From positions 4,898,001-4,962,000 of the forward strand of contig NZ_CP107799.1 in NCBI RefSeq assembly GCF_041431135.1: 64,000 nucleotides of DNA, given 5' to 3'. This DNA comes from Streptomyces sp. NBC_00554. Its GTDB lineage: Bacteria > Actinomycetota > Actinomycetes > Streptomycetales > Streptomycetaceae. Positions 1 to 7,909 of the stretch are shown here, piece after piece. Both the position numbers and the translations under genes were made by a program. The notes beneath the pieces are model-generated. The model searched no databases and had not been told where the DNA came from. It saw only the letters and a list, made by a program, of their open reading frames with translations. Numbering within the stretch: position 1 is the first letter of the stretch; each line of letters starts with the position of its first letter.

Positions 1-1982
1 CGGGGTGGTTCCGGCAGAGCGCGCAGTGCCGTGCCCGCCTCGGTGCGGCGGCCGGTCTCCAGGAGGGCGAGCGGCTCGGCCCAGGGGCGGTACGGGCCCC
101 AGTCCGCGCGCAGGTCCACCCCCGTCGCCGGCGCCCGGTGCGCCAAGCGCAGGCACAGCGACGCGAGGGGGAGGAGTCCGCGCTCCAGTCCCGGCATGCC
201 GGCGCCGTCCAGCCTTGCGGCGGCGGCCCGATAGGCGGCCTCGGCTTCCGCCCGCCGTTGCCCGGACGCGGCCGTCCGCAGAGCCCCGTACCACTCGGTG
301 AACACACCTACCAGCGGCAGTTCGTGACGCTCCGCCAGCCGGTCTGCGGCGGCGGCGTGTTCGTCCGCCGTCGCGAAGTCGGCGAGGGCGCTGCGGGCCT
401 GGAGGCGGATGAGGTGGCCCAGGACTTCGAAGGTGGTCAGACCGTGACGGGCGGAGAGGGTGACCAGTTCCGCGCCGATCTCGTCACGGCGCGGGGCGAG
501 TCCCGCGCGGTCGAAGGACTGCATGAACGTGCCGTTGAGGGCGAACGCCAGCAGCGCCGGGTCGTCGAGGCGGCGAGCGGTCTCCTCCGCCTCGCGGGCG
601 GCCTCCGGTCCGCGAGAGGAACGGGTGCCGCGCATCTCCAGCGCGATCGTGGCCAGCAGGCGGCAGCGCGCCGCGTCGTACGCCGGGGCCTGCGGAAGGG
701 CCGCGAGGGTGCGCTCGGCGGCCGCGACGAGCCGCTCGGCCAGGTCCGGATCGTCGACGCGCGTCCAGATCGCGGGGACGTCGAACGCGCCGATCACGCG
801 GGCGGTCAGTTCCGCGTCGCCGGACTCCTCCGCCGCGTCGACGGCCGCCATACGATGCTCCCGCGCCGCCTCCAACCCACCGCCCCCGGTCACCGCGAGG
901 TTCCGCATCAGCCCGACGGCCGACTCAAGCCGGGCGCGTGACCCCGCTCCGGCGGCGCGGTCGTAGGCGGCGGTGGCCCGTGTCCAGATCTGCGCGGCGG
1001 CGTCGGGGGCGGGCGTGGGGGTCTTTTCGCCCCCTCCGCCCCTACCCGTCCCTTGCTTCCTGGGGGCTCCGCCCCCAGACCCCCGCATCGCGCTGACGCG
1101 CTCGTCCTCAAACGCCGGACGGGCTAGGGGTAGCCCCTCCGGCGTTTGAGGAGCGGGGGTTTGGGGGCGGAGCCCCCAAGTGACGGGAATGGGTAGGGGC
1201 GGAGGGGGCGAAAAGCCACCCACCTCCAACCCGGGAGCCTGCACCAGGATGTCCGCCTCCAGGCGCCGCAGAGCGGGGCCGGGGTCCAGCCCCAACTGGT
1301 CCGCCAGCGCAACCCGCGCCCGCCGCACCACCGCAAGCGCATCCGCCTGACGCCCCGCCCGATAGAGCGCCAGGGCAAGCAGACACCAGGCGTCCTCGCG
1401 CCAGGGATGCCCGGCGGCGTGCGCATCGAGGTCGGGCACCGCCTCGGCGGCACGACCGAGCGCGAGCTGGGCAGCGGCGCGACGCTCAACGGCCTGTAGC
1501 CGAAGCTCGGAAAGCCGGGACCGCTCCCCGCGAGCCCAGCCCTCGTGCGCGAACTCGGCGTACGCCGGCCCCCGCCACCACCCGAGCGCCTCCTCCAGCC
1601 CCCCGAGCGCCTCCTCGGCCGACAGCTCCACGGCACCCCCGACGACCGCCTCGAACCGCCACGCGTCCACCGCATCCGGCGAAACACGCAACGCGTACCC
1701 GGGCCCCTCGGTGACCAGCAACCGAGCCGGCGCACGCGGCGGCCGCTCCGGTTCCAGCGCCCGCCGAAGCGCACCGACGAAGGTCTGTACGGCACCCACC
1801 GCACCCGGGGGCGGCTCCTCCCACAGGTCTTCGACCAGCCGGGCGACGGACACGACCCGCCGCCGGGCCACGATCAGCCGGGCGAGCACGGCCCGGTGCC
1901 GCGGCCCCTTCAACGCGAGCGAGCCCCCGCCGCGCGCGGCCACGACTGCCCCGAGCACCCCGAAGTCGATCCGCTGCTCCAC
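1..1982 (-). CDS. SARP/BTAD-family transcriptional regulator (3' end outside window)
   Basis: A pathway-type activator of the AfsR/DnrI (SARP) family is expected to bind DNA and switch on a nearby or metabolic gene set. Reading the minus strand from a GTG at 1982 gives an OmpR-like winged-helix start (FGVLGAV, then ALKGPRHRAVLARL, residues about 6-35), followed by a bacterial transcriptional activation domain that ends near residue 250 (LEADILVQAPG). A helical TPR-like C-terminal region follows from about residue 325. The frame is open to base 1, so at least 660 residues are encoded and the C-terminus is missing. Between the BTAD and the TPR-like part the gene carries a 191-bp palindromic repeat (1024-1214) that is translated in frame as a Pro/Gly-rich linker. 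No NB-ARC motif was seen in the visible part. Confidence 0.85.
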   Translation of the reverse strand, partial: MEQRIDFGVLGAVVAARGGGSLALKGPRHRAVLARLIVARRRVVSVARLVEDLWEEPPPGAVGAVQTFVGALRRALEPERPPRAPARLLVTEGPGYALRVSPDAVDAWRFEAVVGGAVELSAEEALGGLEEALGWWRGPAYAEFAHEGWARGERSRLSELRLQAVERRAAAQLALGRAAEAVPDLDAHAAGHPWREDAWCLLALALYRAGRQADALAVVRRARVALADQLGLDPGPALRRLEADILVQAPGLEVGGFSPPPPLPIPVTWGLRPQTPAPQTPEGLPLARPAFEDERVSAMRGSGGGAPRKQGTGRGGGGEKTPTPAPDAAAQIWTRATAAYDRAAGAGSRARLESAVGLMRNLAVTGGGGLEAAREHRMAAVDAAEESGDAELTARVIGAFDVPAIWTRVDDPDLAERLVAAAERTLAALPQAPAYDAARCRLLATIALEMRGTRSSRGPEAAREAEETARRLDDPALLAFALNGTFMQSFDRAGLAPRRDEIGAELVTLSARHGLTTFEVLGHLIRLQARSALADFATADEHAAAADRLAERHELPLVGVFTEWYGALRTAASGQRRAEAEAAYRAAAARLDGAGMPGLERGLLPLASLCLRLAHRAPATGVDLRADWGPYRPWAEPLALLETGRRTEAGTALRALPEPP
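1024..1214. repeat. Palindromic MITE-like element, copy A, in frame inside the SARP gene
   Basis: The element begins TTTTCGCCCCCTCCGCCCCT and ends with the exact reverse complement; the terminal inverted repeats match for 24 bp. Inner arms (gctccgccccc/gggggcggagc and cctcaaacgccgga/ccggcgtttgagg) make nearly the whole unit one imperfect palindrome. It shows no coding capacity for a transposase. Both strands are free of stops in the frame used by the host gene. Confidence 0.9.
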
Positions 1983-2073
1983 GCCACCACCGTACGCGCG
2001 CTGATTCGCCGCTGATTCACGCCCGGCAAGCTCGAGTCGTCCCTGCCCCGCCCCCTCCGAAAGGCAGAAACCC

Positions 2074-3036
2074 GTGCCCTCGACCACGCCTCCGACCATC
2101 CCCGGCTTCGCCTACCACCGCATCCCCGTCGCCGCCGACGTGTCCCTGAACGTCGCCGTCGGCGGCTCTGGCGGCACCCCCGTCGTCCTCCTGCACGGCT
2201 TCCCGCAGACCCATCTGATGTGGCGACACGTAGCCACCGACCTCGCCGCCGATCACACGGTCATCTGCCCCGACCTGCGCGGCTACGGCGCCAGCGACAA
2301 GCCGGCCGAAGCCGCCGAACTCACGGAAACCGACGCCGGGTCGACGTACTCCAAGCGCACCATGGCAGCCGACATCGTCACCCTCGCCCGCGCCCTGGGC
2401 CACGAGCGCTTCGCCCTGGCCGGCCACGACCGAGGCGCGCTCGTCGCGTTCCGCGCCGGACTCGACCATCCCGGCGCGGTCACACACCTCGCCTCGCTCG
2501 ACGTCCTGCCCACGCTGGACATGTGGGACGTCCTGCACGGCACGACCGCGGCGGTCGCCTTCCACCTGTACCTCATGGCCCAGCCGCCCGGTCTGCCGGA
2601 ACAACTCATCGGCGCGGCCCCGGACGCGTTCTTCGGCCACTTCCTCGACCAGTGGGCGCGGCAGACGGAGTCAACGGACCCGGGGACGACAGCGATCCCG
2701 GACGACATCCGCGCCGCGTACCTGAAGGCGTCCCGCGAGGCGGTGCCGTCCATCGTCGCCGACTACCGTGCCTCCGCCGGCATCGACGTCGTACACGATC
2801 TGGCCGACCGGGAGTCCGGAAACCGCCTGCGGATGCCGGTCACCGTCCTCCAGCAGGACTGGGGCGCCGCCCTCGGTTTCGACGCCGCCGCGCGGTGGTC
2901 CGCCTGGGCGACCGATCTGCGCCATTCCACCGTCTCCTGCGGTCACTTCATGGCGGAGGAGGCGCCCGCAGAGGTCACGAAGGCGGTACGGGATCTGCTC
3001 ACACGCACGGGCCGACGAGTGCCGCCACTCCCGTAA
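2074..3036 (+). CDS. Alpha/beta hydrolase, haloacetate dehalogenase/epoxide hydrolase-like
   Basis: A 320-residue soluble hydrolase starting at GTG 2074. The oxyanion region is LLHGFPQTHLMW (about residues 38-50) and the nucleophile elbow is AGHDRGALVA, so the nucleophile is Asp rather than Ser. That is the arrangement of haloalkane/fluoroacetate dehalogenases and epoxide hydrolases. The catalytic His is probably in CGHFMAEEAP near the C-terminus. Aspartate attack on a C-halogen or epoxide carbon is known for the family; the substrate here cannot be told. It is divergent from the SARP gene, with about 90 bp between the starts, so that regulator could act on it. No signal peptide is visible. 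Confidence 0.8.
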   Translation: MPSTTPPTIPGFAYHRIPVAADVSLNVAVGGSGGTPVVLLHGFPQTHLMWRHVATDLAADHTVICPDLRGYGASDKPAEAAELTETDAGSTYSKRTMAADIVTLARALGHERFALAGHDRGALVAFRAGLDHPGAVTHLASLDVLPTLDMWDVLHGTTAAVAFHLYLMAQPPGLPEQLIGAAPDAFFGHFLDQWARQTESTDPGTTAIPDDIRAAYLKASREAVPSIVADYRASAGIDVVHDLADRESGNRLRMPVTVLQQDWGAALGFDAAARWSAWATDLRHSTVSCGHFMAEEAPAEVTKAVRDLLTRTGRRVPPLP

Positions 3037-3195
3037 CTTCCTTAGCGCCTTTGTGACGTTCGACGCCGGTTGTGGATCACTCGGCGTGGGCATCACCCGT
3101 AGGCAGGACCGGCCGCGCACCTATCGCGCGGGTCCCGGCCGGCGGGGGGTCCGACCGCCGGGAGTACCGACCGTCCTGGAGGGGAGTGAGGTGTC

Positions 3196-3609
3196 ATGCG
3201 TGCGCATGAGCGCGCCGTCCGGCCGACCGCCCGCGTCGAGTACACACTGCCGCGCACGGCGGTGTCGGCGGGCAGGGCCCGCAGGCTCACGTCGGCGTTC
3301 CTCACCCGGCCGCGGATGAACGCGCCGACGGCCGACCAGGTCGACGACGCCACGCTGATCGCCTCCGAACTCGTCGCCAACGCCGTCCGGCACGGCGGCA
3401 CCGGCTGCCGGCTCCGCCTCCAGGTGGGCCACGGCGAAGTGACCGTCGAGGTGCACGACGACAGCCCCGGGCGCCCCAGTGTCGGCCCGATGGACACCGA
3501 CTCGGAGAGCGGCCGCGGTCTCGCGATGGTCCAGCATCTCGCCAACCGCCTGGAGATCGTCAGCACCGGCTTCGGCGGCAAGACGGTCCGCGCGGTTCTG
3601 GCAGTGTGA
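3196..3609 (+). CDS. RsbW-like ATP-binding protein (HATPase_c_2)
   Basis: A 137-residue single-domain GHKL ATPase of the anti-sigma/serine kinase type. The N box is ASELVANAVRHG, the G1 box is VHDDSPGRP and the G2 region is GRGLAMVQ. There is no sensor or DHp domain. Streptomyces carry many such free-standing proteins; characterised ones bind or phosphorylate anti-anti-sigma factors, but a partner is not visible beside this gene. The ATG at 3196 is preceded by a GGAGTGAGG ribosome-binding site. The following gene is 113 bp downstream and probably transcribed separately. Confidence 0.8.
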   Translation: MRAHERAVRPTARVEYTLPRTAVSAGRARRLTSAFLTRPRMNAPTADQVDDATLIASELVANAVRHGGTGCRLRLQVGHGEVTVEVHDDSPGRPSVGPMDTDSESGRGLAMVQHLANRLEIVSTGFGGKTVRAVLAV

Positions 3610-3722
3610 GGCCCGAGGCTCCGCCTGCGCGCGATGACGGGGTGCGCCCGGGCGGGTGACGCGGAACGGCCCGCCGACCGGCGTCGGCCGAGGGCCACCC
3701 CACCCGCATGTAGAGACGAACC

Positions 3723-4502
3723 ATGCGCTTTTCTCGAAGAGTCTGGGTGTCGGGGGTGGCGGCGACGGCGGTCGCGGGCGGGCTGGCCGCCTTGCTGGTC
3801 ACCGGAGGCGGTAGCGGGAGCGAGGGCTCCCGCCGGACCGCTGCTGCCGCGGACGAGGCTCAGCGCACGGCCATCGCGCTGACCCGGTTCCGGACGGCGT
3901 CCCAGGCCGGTCCATCGGAGGTCACCGTGCGGCTTCCCTCGGCGGGCGGCGGGGCGGTGACGGTGCGCGCCGTGGCCGACTACCGGGTTCATCGGGCGGT
4001 CGGCGTGTACGAGGTGATGGACGAGGGGCACGTCATGCGGGGGCTGCTTGCCTGGGACCTTGAGGGCGTCGCGGTGGCCGGGTCCCCGGTGGCGTCGACC
4101 GACGACACCTCGGGGTCCTCCACGCGGCCGGCCGCCCCCGGGCCTGTCACCACCGCCGTCCAGGCGGCGCGTCGGGCGAGCAGCCTGACTCCGGGCCAGT
4201 GGACGCGTCGCCCCTACGGCAGCGCTCCGCTGGACCAGGCGCTGCAACTGGCACTGTCCGTGACCGCGGACCGCCCTGCCGACCGGCGCTCGTGGTCACG
4301 CGCCGACGGCCCGGCCATCCACCCCAAAGCCTCTGCGCGCCCCACGACTCCGCCGACCTACGTGCTCGACGCCGCCGGTGACCTGCGCCGCATCACGGCC
4401 CGCGTCGCCCCCGGCCGGAAGGCGACGATCGACTTCGCGGCGAAACGGGTCCGAGCGGGGGTTCCGGGCGCGCCGTGGGAGGGGAGGCCGGGGCGCCAGT
4501 GA
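3723..4502 (+). CDS. Hypothetical exported protein
   Basis: A 259-residue protein with a basic N-terminus (MRFSRRVW) and a hydrophobic stretch of about 20 residues (VAATAVAGGLAALLVTGG), giving a signal anchor or signal peptide. No lipobox Cys is present. The body (about residues 60-125, RLPSAGGGAVTVRAVADY) looks beta-rich, and the C-terminal part (about 205-245) contains YVLDAAGDLRRITARV, a short beta-hairpin type segment. No family was recognised. Its stop lies 16 bp before repeat copy B, which may act as its transcriptional end. Confidence 0.6.
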   Translation: MRFSRRVWVSGVAATAVAGGLAALLVTGGGSGSEGSRRTAAAADEAQRTAIALTRFRTASQAGPSEVTVRLPSAGGGAVTVRAVADYRVHRAVGVYEVMDEGHVMRGLLAWDLEGVAVAGSPVASTDDTSGSSTRPAAPGPVTTAVQAARRASSLTPGQWTRRPYGSAPLDQALQLALSVTADRPADRRSWSRADGPAIHPKASARPTTPPTYVLDAAGDLRRITARVAPGRKATIDFAAKRVRAGVPGAPWEGRPGRQ

Positions 4503-4518
4503 CGGTTGGGGGGTGGGT

Positions 4519-4727
4519 TTTTCGCCCCCTCCGCCCCTACCCGTCCCGTTCCTGGGGCTCCGCCCCAGACCCCGCTCCTCAAACGCCGGAGGGGCTGAAA
4601 ATCCTGCCCGAGCCGGAGATCTTTCAGCCCGTCCGGCGTTTGAGGACGAGCGCGTCAGCGCGACACGGGGGTCTGGGGGCGGAGCCCCCAGGAAGCAAGG
4701 GACGGGTAGGGGCGGAGGGGGCGAAAA
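4519..4727. repeat. Palindromic MITE-like element, copy B (intergenic)
   Basis: Same ends as copy A (TTTTCGCCCCCTCC and reverse complement) with the inverted match extended outward into GTGGG/CCCAC. The centre differs from copy A by an extra segment of about 30 bp around 4596-4630. It lies between two genes that converge (stops at 4502 and 4745) and could fold as a bidirectional terminator. Confidence 0.9.
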
Positions 4728-4744
4728 CCCACCCCCCGCACCCG

Positions 4745-5029
4745 CTACGCCGGTTCAGCAGACCAGTCGCTGAGCGCAGCACGCGCCGGCGCCGGCGCCG
4801 CCGGCTGGCACACGAACCCGAGACGGGTCAACGCACGGGCCACCTCGAACTCGGTGAAGTCGCGGCGGTCCTGCCGGGTGATGACCTCCCCGACCTGCTT
4901 GACGGGGTACGTACGCGAACCGATGACCACGGACTGACCGGTGACGGGTTCGGGCTGGACGTCCGCCATCGAGTGTTCGACCTCACCCTTGATGAGGTCG
5001 AACGGGAAACGGGCGATCACACAACGCAT
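4745..5029 (-). CDS. Small conserved protein linked to the cold-shock gene
   Basis: A 94-residue protein starting MRCVIARFPFDL; the ATG at 5029 has a GGAGG five to six bases upstream, which decides the start over longer in-frame options. The central part (PEPVTGQSVVIGSRTYPVKQVGEV, split here as PEPVTGQSVVIG and RTYPVKQVGEV) followed by ITRQDRRDF is typical of a short Streptomyces family that I recall next to cspA-type genes. The function is unknown. It lies 187 bp downstream of the cold-shock gene on the same strand but behind a strong terminator, so its expression probably needs readthrough or its own promoter. Confidence 0.7.
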   Translation of the reverse strand: MRCVIARFPFDLIKGEVEHSMADVQPEPVTGQSVVIGSRTYPVKQVGEVITRQDRRDFTEFEVARALTRLGFVCQPAAPAPARAALSDWSAEPA

Positions 5030-5123
5030 GGGTGCCTCCGCAGGGGAAGTTTCCCAGCACCGGAAAGCGGGCACGGCGTCACGGGAAATTCGCCGGAAAT
5101 TTAATGCGGGAATAAACAAAAAG

Positions 5124-5169
5124 CAGGTGGCCGGGACCCGCACCTCAGGGTGCAGGTCCCGGCCACCTG
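5124..5169 (-). terminator. Rho-independent terminator after the cold-shock gene
   Basis: A 15-bp perfect stem (CAGGTGGCCGGGACC, 5124-5138, with 5155-5169), an inner gcacc/ggtgc pairing, and CTTTTTGTTT directly after it on the minus strand. It sits between the cold-shock gene and the small gene downstream. Confidence 0.85.
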
Positions 5170-5215
5170 TAAGCGTCGGCCGACTCAAAAGTCAGGCGTC
5201 AGCGGGGGTCCCGGA

Positions 5216-5419
5216 CTAGGCGGGGACGATGTTCTCCGCCTGGGGGCCCTTCTGGCCCTGGGTGACATCGAAGGTCACCTTCTGGCCTTCCTGGAGCTCA
5301 CGGAAGCCCTGGGTGGCGATGTTCGAGTAGTGGGCGAAGACGTCGGCGCCGCCGCCATCCTGCTCAATGAAGCCGAAGCCCTTTTCCGCGTTGAACCACT
5401 TCACGGTGCCAGTAGCCAT
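5216..5419 (-). CDS. Cold shock protein (CspA family)
   Basis: A 67-residue single OB-fold protein that binds single-stranded RNA/DNA and melts mRNA structure. RNP1 is KGFGFI and RNP2 is VFAHYS, which differs from the commoner VFVHFS. Length and the ATGTVKWFNAEKGF start are canonical. The ATG at 5419 has GAAGGAG eight bases upstream. A 10-bp palindrome lies in the untranslated leader, and a strong terminator follows. Expression is likely monocistronic for most transcripts. Confidence 0.95.
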   Translation of the reverse strand: MATGTVKWFNAEKGFGFIEQDGGGADVFAHYSNIATQGFRELQEGQKVTFDVTQGQKGPQAENIVPA

Positions 5420-5447
5420 GTCAAATCTCCTTCGGGGCAAAGCTCGA

Positions 5448-5468
5448 GGACCCACACTGTGTGGGTCC
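5448..5468 (-). promoter_or_regulatory. Palindrome in the cold-shock gene leader
   Basis: GGACCCACAC, one central T, then GTGTGGGTCC: a perfect 10-bp inverted repeat 29 bases upstream of the start codon. In RNA it could form a hairpin just above the ribosome-binding site; in DNA it could be an operator. The rest of the 5420-5789 spacer shows no gene; it must contain the promoters of the cold-shock gene and of the divergent small gene at 5790. Confidence 0.55.
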
Positions 5469-5789
5469 GCGTCTGCGCGATGTTGCCCCCTCCGGAAAAA
5501 GCACCGGATATTCAGAAGCCCACTTCCCGGTACGGACCGGTAAGTAGGCTCCAAGACTTTGGGAACCACAACTGCAACTGATATCGACACTAGCACGGGA
5601 CGGCCGGGAAGGGGGGCGCACTATCTCACCCCACTCGGGGGAATAAAGAAACTCCCCGCACTGCGAACCAATTTCTCCATCTGTCACGACAGATATTCGC
5701 CCCCGCCGGAGGCAGTGATCACCCGCCGCCCGCCGCCGACGGGCCCGCCCCGACTTGCCTGACCCCGCCGCCCGGGGTGCGCTGGACCC

Positions 5790-6020
5790 ATGACGACCGA
5801 CCCCGGCGCGGTCTCCGAGACCTTCGCGTTCGCCTGCGGGAACTGCGGACACACCTGGCGGGCGACGTTCAAGGTCATGTTCTTCACCGACCCGCTCGAC
5901 CCGACCGGGCAGGGCACGCAGGAGTACGTCGACGAGGACGGCGCCGCCATCAGGTCGCCGCTGACCGACGCGGTGTGCGCGGTGTGCGGGAGCCGGCGGG
6001 TCCGAGTGTCGGCCGGCTGA
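5790..6020 (+). CDS. Small zinc-ribbon-like protein
   Basis: A 76-residue protein with CGNCGHTW near residue 16 and CAVCGS near residue 65. The two CxxC pairs about 47 residues apart fit a zinc ribbon. The middle part (FKVMFFTDP) is hydrophobic but too short for a membrane helix. No catalytic motif is present. The role is unknown; DNA, RNA or protein binding would be typical for such ribbons. It is divergent from the cold-shock gene. Confidence 0.55.
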   Translation: MTTDPGAVSETFAFACGNCGHTWRATFKVMFFTDPLDPTGQGTQEYVDEDGAAIRSPLTDAVCAVCGSRRVRVSAG

Positions 6021-6159
6021 GGCGGCGCGGCGTCGGGACCTCCCGCCCCAGGACCTCGCTCGGTCTCCCAGGCTCACCCGGACGGCCCGGTGCGCTGGTG
6101 GCGTCCGGGCTCCAGTGGTGGCGTGGGGGTAACTGTCACGCCCCCAGGAGGCCCCCGCC

Positions 6160-7077
6160 ATGACCCGTCGCCCGCCCCGCGTGCCTGCCTCCCGCGTCTT
6201 CGCCTCCCGCGCCCTCCCCTCCCGCGCCCTCGCCTCCGCCCTGACGGCAGGCGTCCTGGTCTCGCTGTCCGCCTGCTCGCTCCTAGAGCGCCCCGAGACC
6301 GCGAAGTTCGACGTGTCGCCCGCGTCCCCCACCGCCACGGCCTCCCCCACCACCTCCGCCACCCCGTCGCTCACCGACGCCCAGGCCCGCGACGCCCTCC
6401 TCGGCCCCGCCGAGCTGGGTGAGCGGTGGTCCGCGACGCAGGGCGGGGCGACCTGGCGGGACGGGCTCCTCAAGGGGAGGACGGATGTCGCGGACTGTCA
6501 GCGGCTCCTGGACGGGCTGTACGCGGAGGATCTGCTGGGCAAGCCGAAGGGGGCCGGCGCGGTCGTCGGCCTCGACCAGAGCGACACCGAGGCACAACTG
6601 CGCTACCAGGTCGCCGCGTACGGCGGACCGGCGGAGGTGGACGCGAAGATGGCCTGGCTGCGGACGCTGCCGGAGAAGTGCGCGGAGTTCACGGCCACCG
6701 ATGTCAGGGGCGAGCGGCAGACGGTACGGGTCGTCCCGGCGGCGCTGCCCGGCGTGGGCGACGCCCGCGAGGGTCTGCGGATGACCATGAGCGGTGAGGG
6801 CGACCTGTACGGCGAGACCCCGACGCTGACACTGGACTTCGCCGCCGTGCGGGTCGGAGACAGGGCGGTCTCCCTCACCAATGGCGGACTCGGCGGCGCC
6901 GAGGAGGACTTCACGAACCAGGCCGTCCAACTGGGCACCCAGCGCCTCCAGAACGTCCTCGCCGGTCGCACGACCCCGAACCAGCCCGCAAACCGGCCCG
7001 CGGACCAGCCCGTAGACCAGCCCGCAGACCAGCCAACCGGCGTGCCCGCCGATCAGCAATCCGCTGAAGAAGGCTGA
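6160..7077 (+). CDS. Lipoprotein with PknH-sensor-like domain
   Basis: A 305-residue lipoprotein: a long basic N-region, a hydrophobic stretch (ALTAGVLVSLSAC) and a lipobox LSAC at about residues 37-40. The body after a Thr/Ser/Pro spacer (LGPAELGERW, then DCQRLLDGLY, then PEKCAEF) resembles the extracellular sensor-like domain found in PknH-type proteins and related actinobacterial lipoproteins; two Cys could form a disulfide. The tail is low complexity, with repeats of PADQP and PVDQP type (about residues 275-295). A 10-bp direct repeat crosses the stop codon. Role unknown; anchored to the outer face of the membrane. Confidence 0.65.
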   Translation: MTRRPPRVPASRVFASRALPSRALASALTAGVLVSLSACSLLERPETAKFDVSPASPTATASPTTSATPSLTDAQARDALLGPAELGERWSATQGGATWRDGLLKGRTDVADCQRLLDGLYAEDLLGKPKGAGAVVGLDQSDTEAQLRYQVAAYGGPAEVDAKMAWLRTLPEKCAEFTATDVRGERQTVRVVPAALPGVGDAREGLRMTMSGEGDLYGETPTLTLDFAAVRVGDRAVSLTNGGLGGAEEDFTNQAVQLGTQRLQNVLAGRTTPNQPANRPADQPVDQPADQPTGVPADQQSAEEG

Positions 7078-7083
7078 AGAAGG
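7063..7083 (+). repeat. 10-bp tandem repeat across a stop codon
   Basis: GCTGAAGAAG occurs twice in tandem (7063-7072, 7073-7082) and is followed by another GCTGA. The TGA of the lipoprotein gene (7075-7077) lies in the second unit. Confidence 0.9.
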
Positions 7084-7100
7084 CTGACTGGTAAGGGAGT

Positions 7101-7379
7101 TCACTCCATGCGCTCGACGGCTTCCTTGGCCTCCTGGAGACCGGCGCCCGTGGCCGCCCGGTAGGCCTTGATCGCCTGGATCTTCTTGCCGTCCCGCAGG
7201 AACGCGGCGACCTCCGGCAGCTCGGGATCGTCCGCGTGGACGCCGAGGTGGCGGATTATCAGGTCGATCTTCTTCTCGACGCGGGCGATTCTGCGGTCGG
7301 CCCGGCTCAGCTTGGTCTCGAGCCCGGCGAAACTCGCGATCATGATCGCGGCGATGACCAGGAGTCCTGTCATTTCCAT
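7101..7379 (-). CDS. Small membrane-anchored protein with L7/L12 C-terminal-like domain
   Basis: A 92-residue protein. It starts MEMTGLLVIAAIMIASFAGL, an N-terminal membrane helix, then has a short basic coiled-coil-like segment (RRIARVEKKIDLIIRHLG). The C-terminal part, AIKAYRAATGAGLQEAKEAV, matches the alpha-helical motif of the ribosomal protein L7/L12 C-terminal domain, which in small actinobacterial proteins occurs without the ribosomal N-domain. ATG 7379 was chosen because longer forms read into the MarR gene. It lies 11 bp downstream of that gene and may be cotranscribed. Function unknown. Confidence 0.7.
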   Translation of the reverse strand: MEMTGLLVIAAIMIASFAGLETKLSRADRRIARVEKKIDLIIRHLGVHADDPELPEVAAFLRDGKKIQAIKAYRAATGAGLQEAKEAVERME

Positions 7380-7390
7380 GGTGAGGGATC

Positions 7391-7846
7391 CTAGGGGCCG
7401 TCGACGAGAGCGCCCACCTTGCTCAACAGGCCCAGCAGCGTGACCCGTTCGGCCTCGGTGAGCGGAGCGAAGGACGCGCCGAGGACGTCGAGGGTGACGG
7501 CGCGGCCTGCGGCGAGGACGCGTTCGCCCTCCTCGGTGAGGTGGTGTTCGTTGCGGCGTCCCCGGCCGGAGCGGCGTTCGATGAGCTGCTGGGCCGCGAG
7601 CCGGGTGGCCAGCGTGCCGAAGGACTGGTCGCCCTGGAAGGTGGCGACGGCCAGTTCGTGCGCGGAGGCGCCGGGGGCGCGGGCGATCGCGCGCAGCGCG
7701 TCCCACTGGGCGAGGGTCGTACCGACCGCCGAGAGGCGAGTGTCGAGCGTGCGGTGATGCCGGTACTGCGCCCCCTTCACAGCCCGGCCCAGCACCTCCA
7801 GGTCCACTGTCTCGTCGTGTATCTCGTCGTGGTCGTTCGCAGTCAT
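7391..7846 (-). CDS. MarR-family transcriptional regulator
   Basis: A 151-residue winged-helix regulator. The N-terminal dimerisation helix precedes LAQWDALRAIARAPGASAHE; the recognition region is QSFGTLATRLAAQQLIERR; the wing is RGRRNEHHLTEEGERV. MarR dimers usually repress a divergent gene and release it on binding a small phenolic or oxidant ligand. Here the divergent gene is an alpha/beta hydrolase at 7910, and a 12-bp perfect palindrome lies between them, so regulation of both promoters is likely. Confidence 0.85.
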   Translation of the reverse strand: MTANDHDEIHDETVDLEVLGRAVKGAQYRHHRTLDTRLSAVGTTLAQWDALRAIARAPGASAHELAVATFQGDQSFGTLATRLAAQQLIERRSGRGRRNEHHLTEEGERVLAAGRAVTLDVLGASFAPLTEAERVTLLGLLSKVGALVDGP

Positions 7847-7882
7847 GCCGCGATACTAGCCCAGCGAATACGCTTGCTTATA

Positions 7883-7894
7883 TACGCATGCGTA
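7883..7894. promoter_or_regulatory. Candidate MarR operator
   Basis: TACGCATGCGTA is a perfect 12-bp palindrome in the 63-bp gap between the MarR gene (start 7846) and the divergent hydrolase (start 7910), inside an A/T-richer stretch (cttatatacgc) that could also hold a -10 element. Confidence 0.55.
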
Positions 7895-7909
7895 GATAGC
7901 CTCTCCCGT

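Noticed and set aside
4519..4727. Repeat copy B as a small gene
   Set aside because: Frames across it encode the same Pro/Gly-rich text in all copies because the DNA is a palindrome; there is no start with ribosome-binding site.
7541..7909. Longer N-terminus for the hydrolase at 7910
   Set aside because: The extension would run through most of the divergent MarR gene and reads as low-quality sequence; ATG 7910 begins a normal protein.
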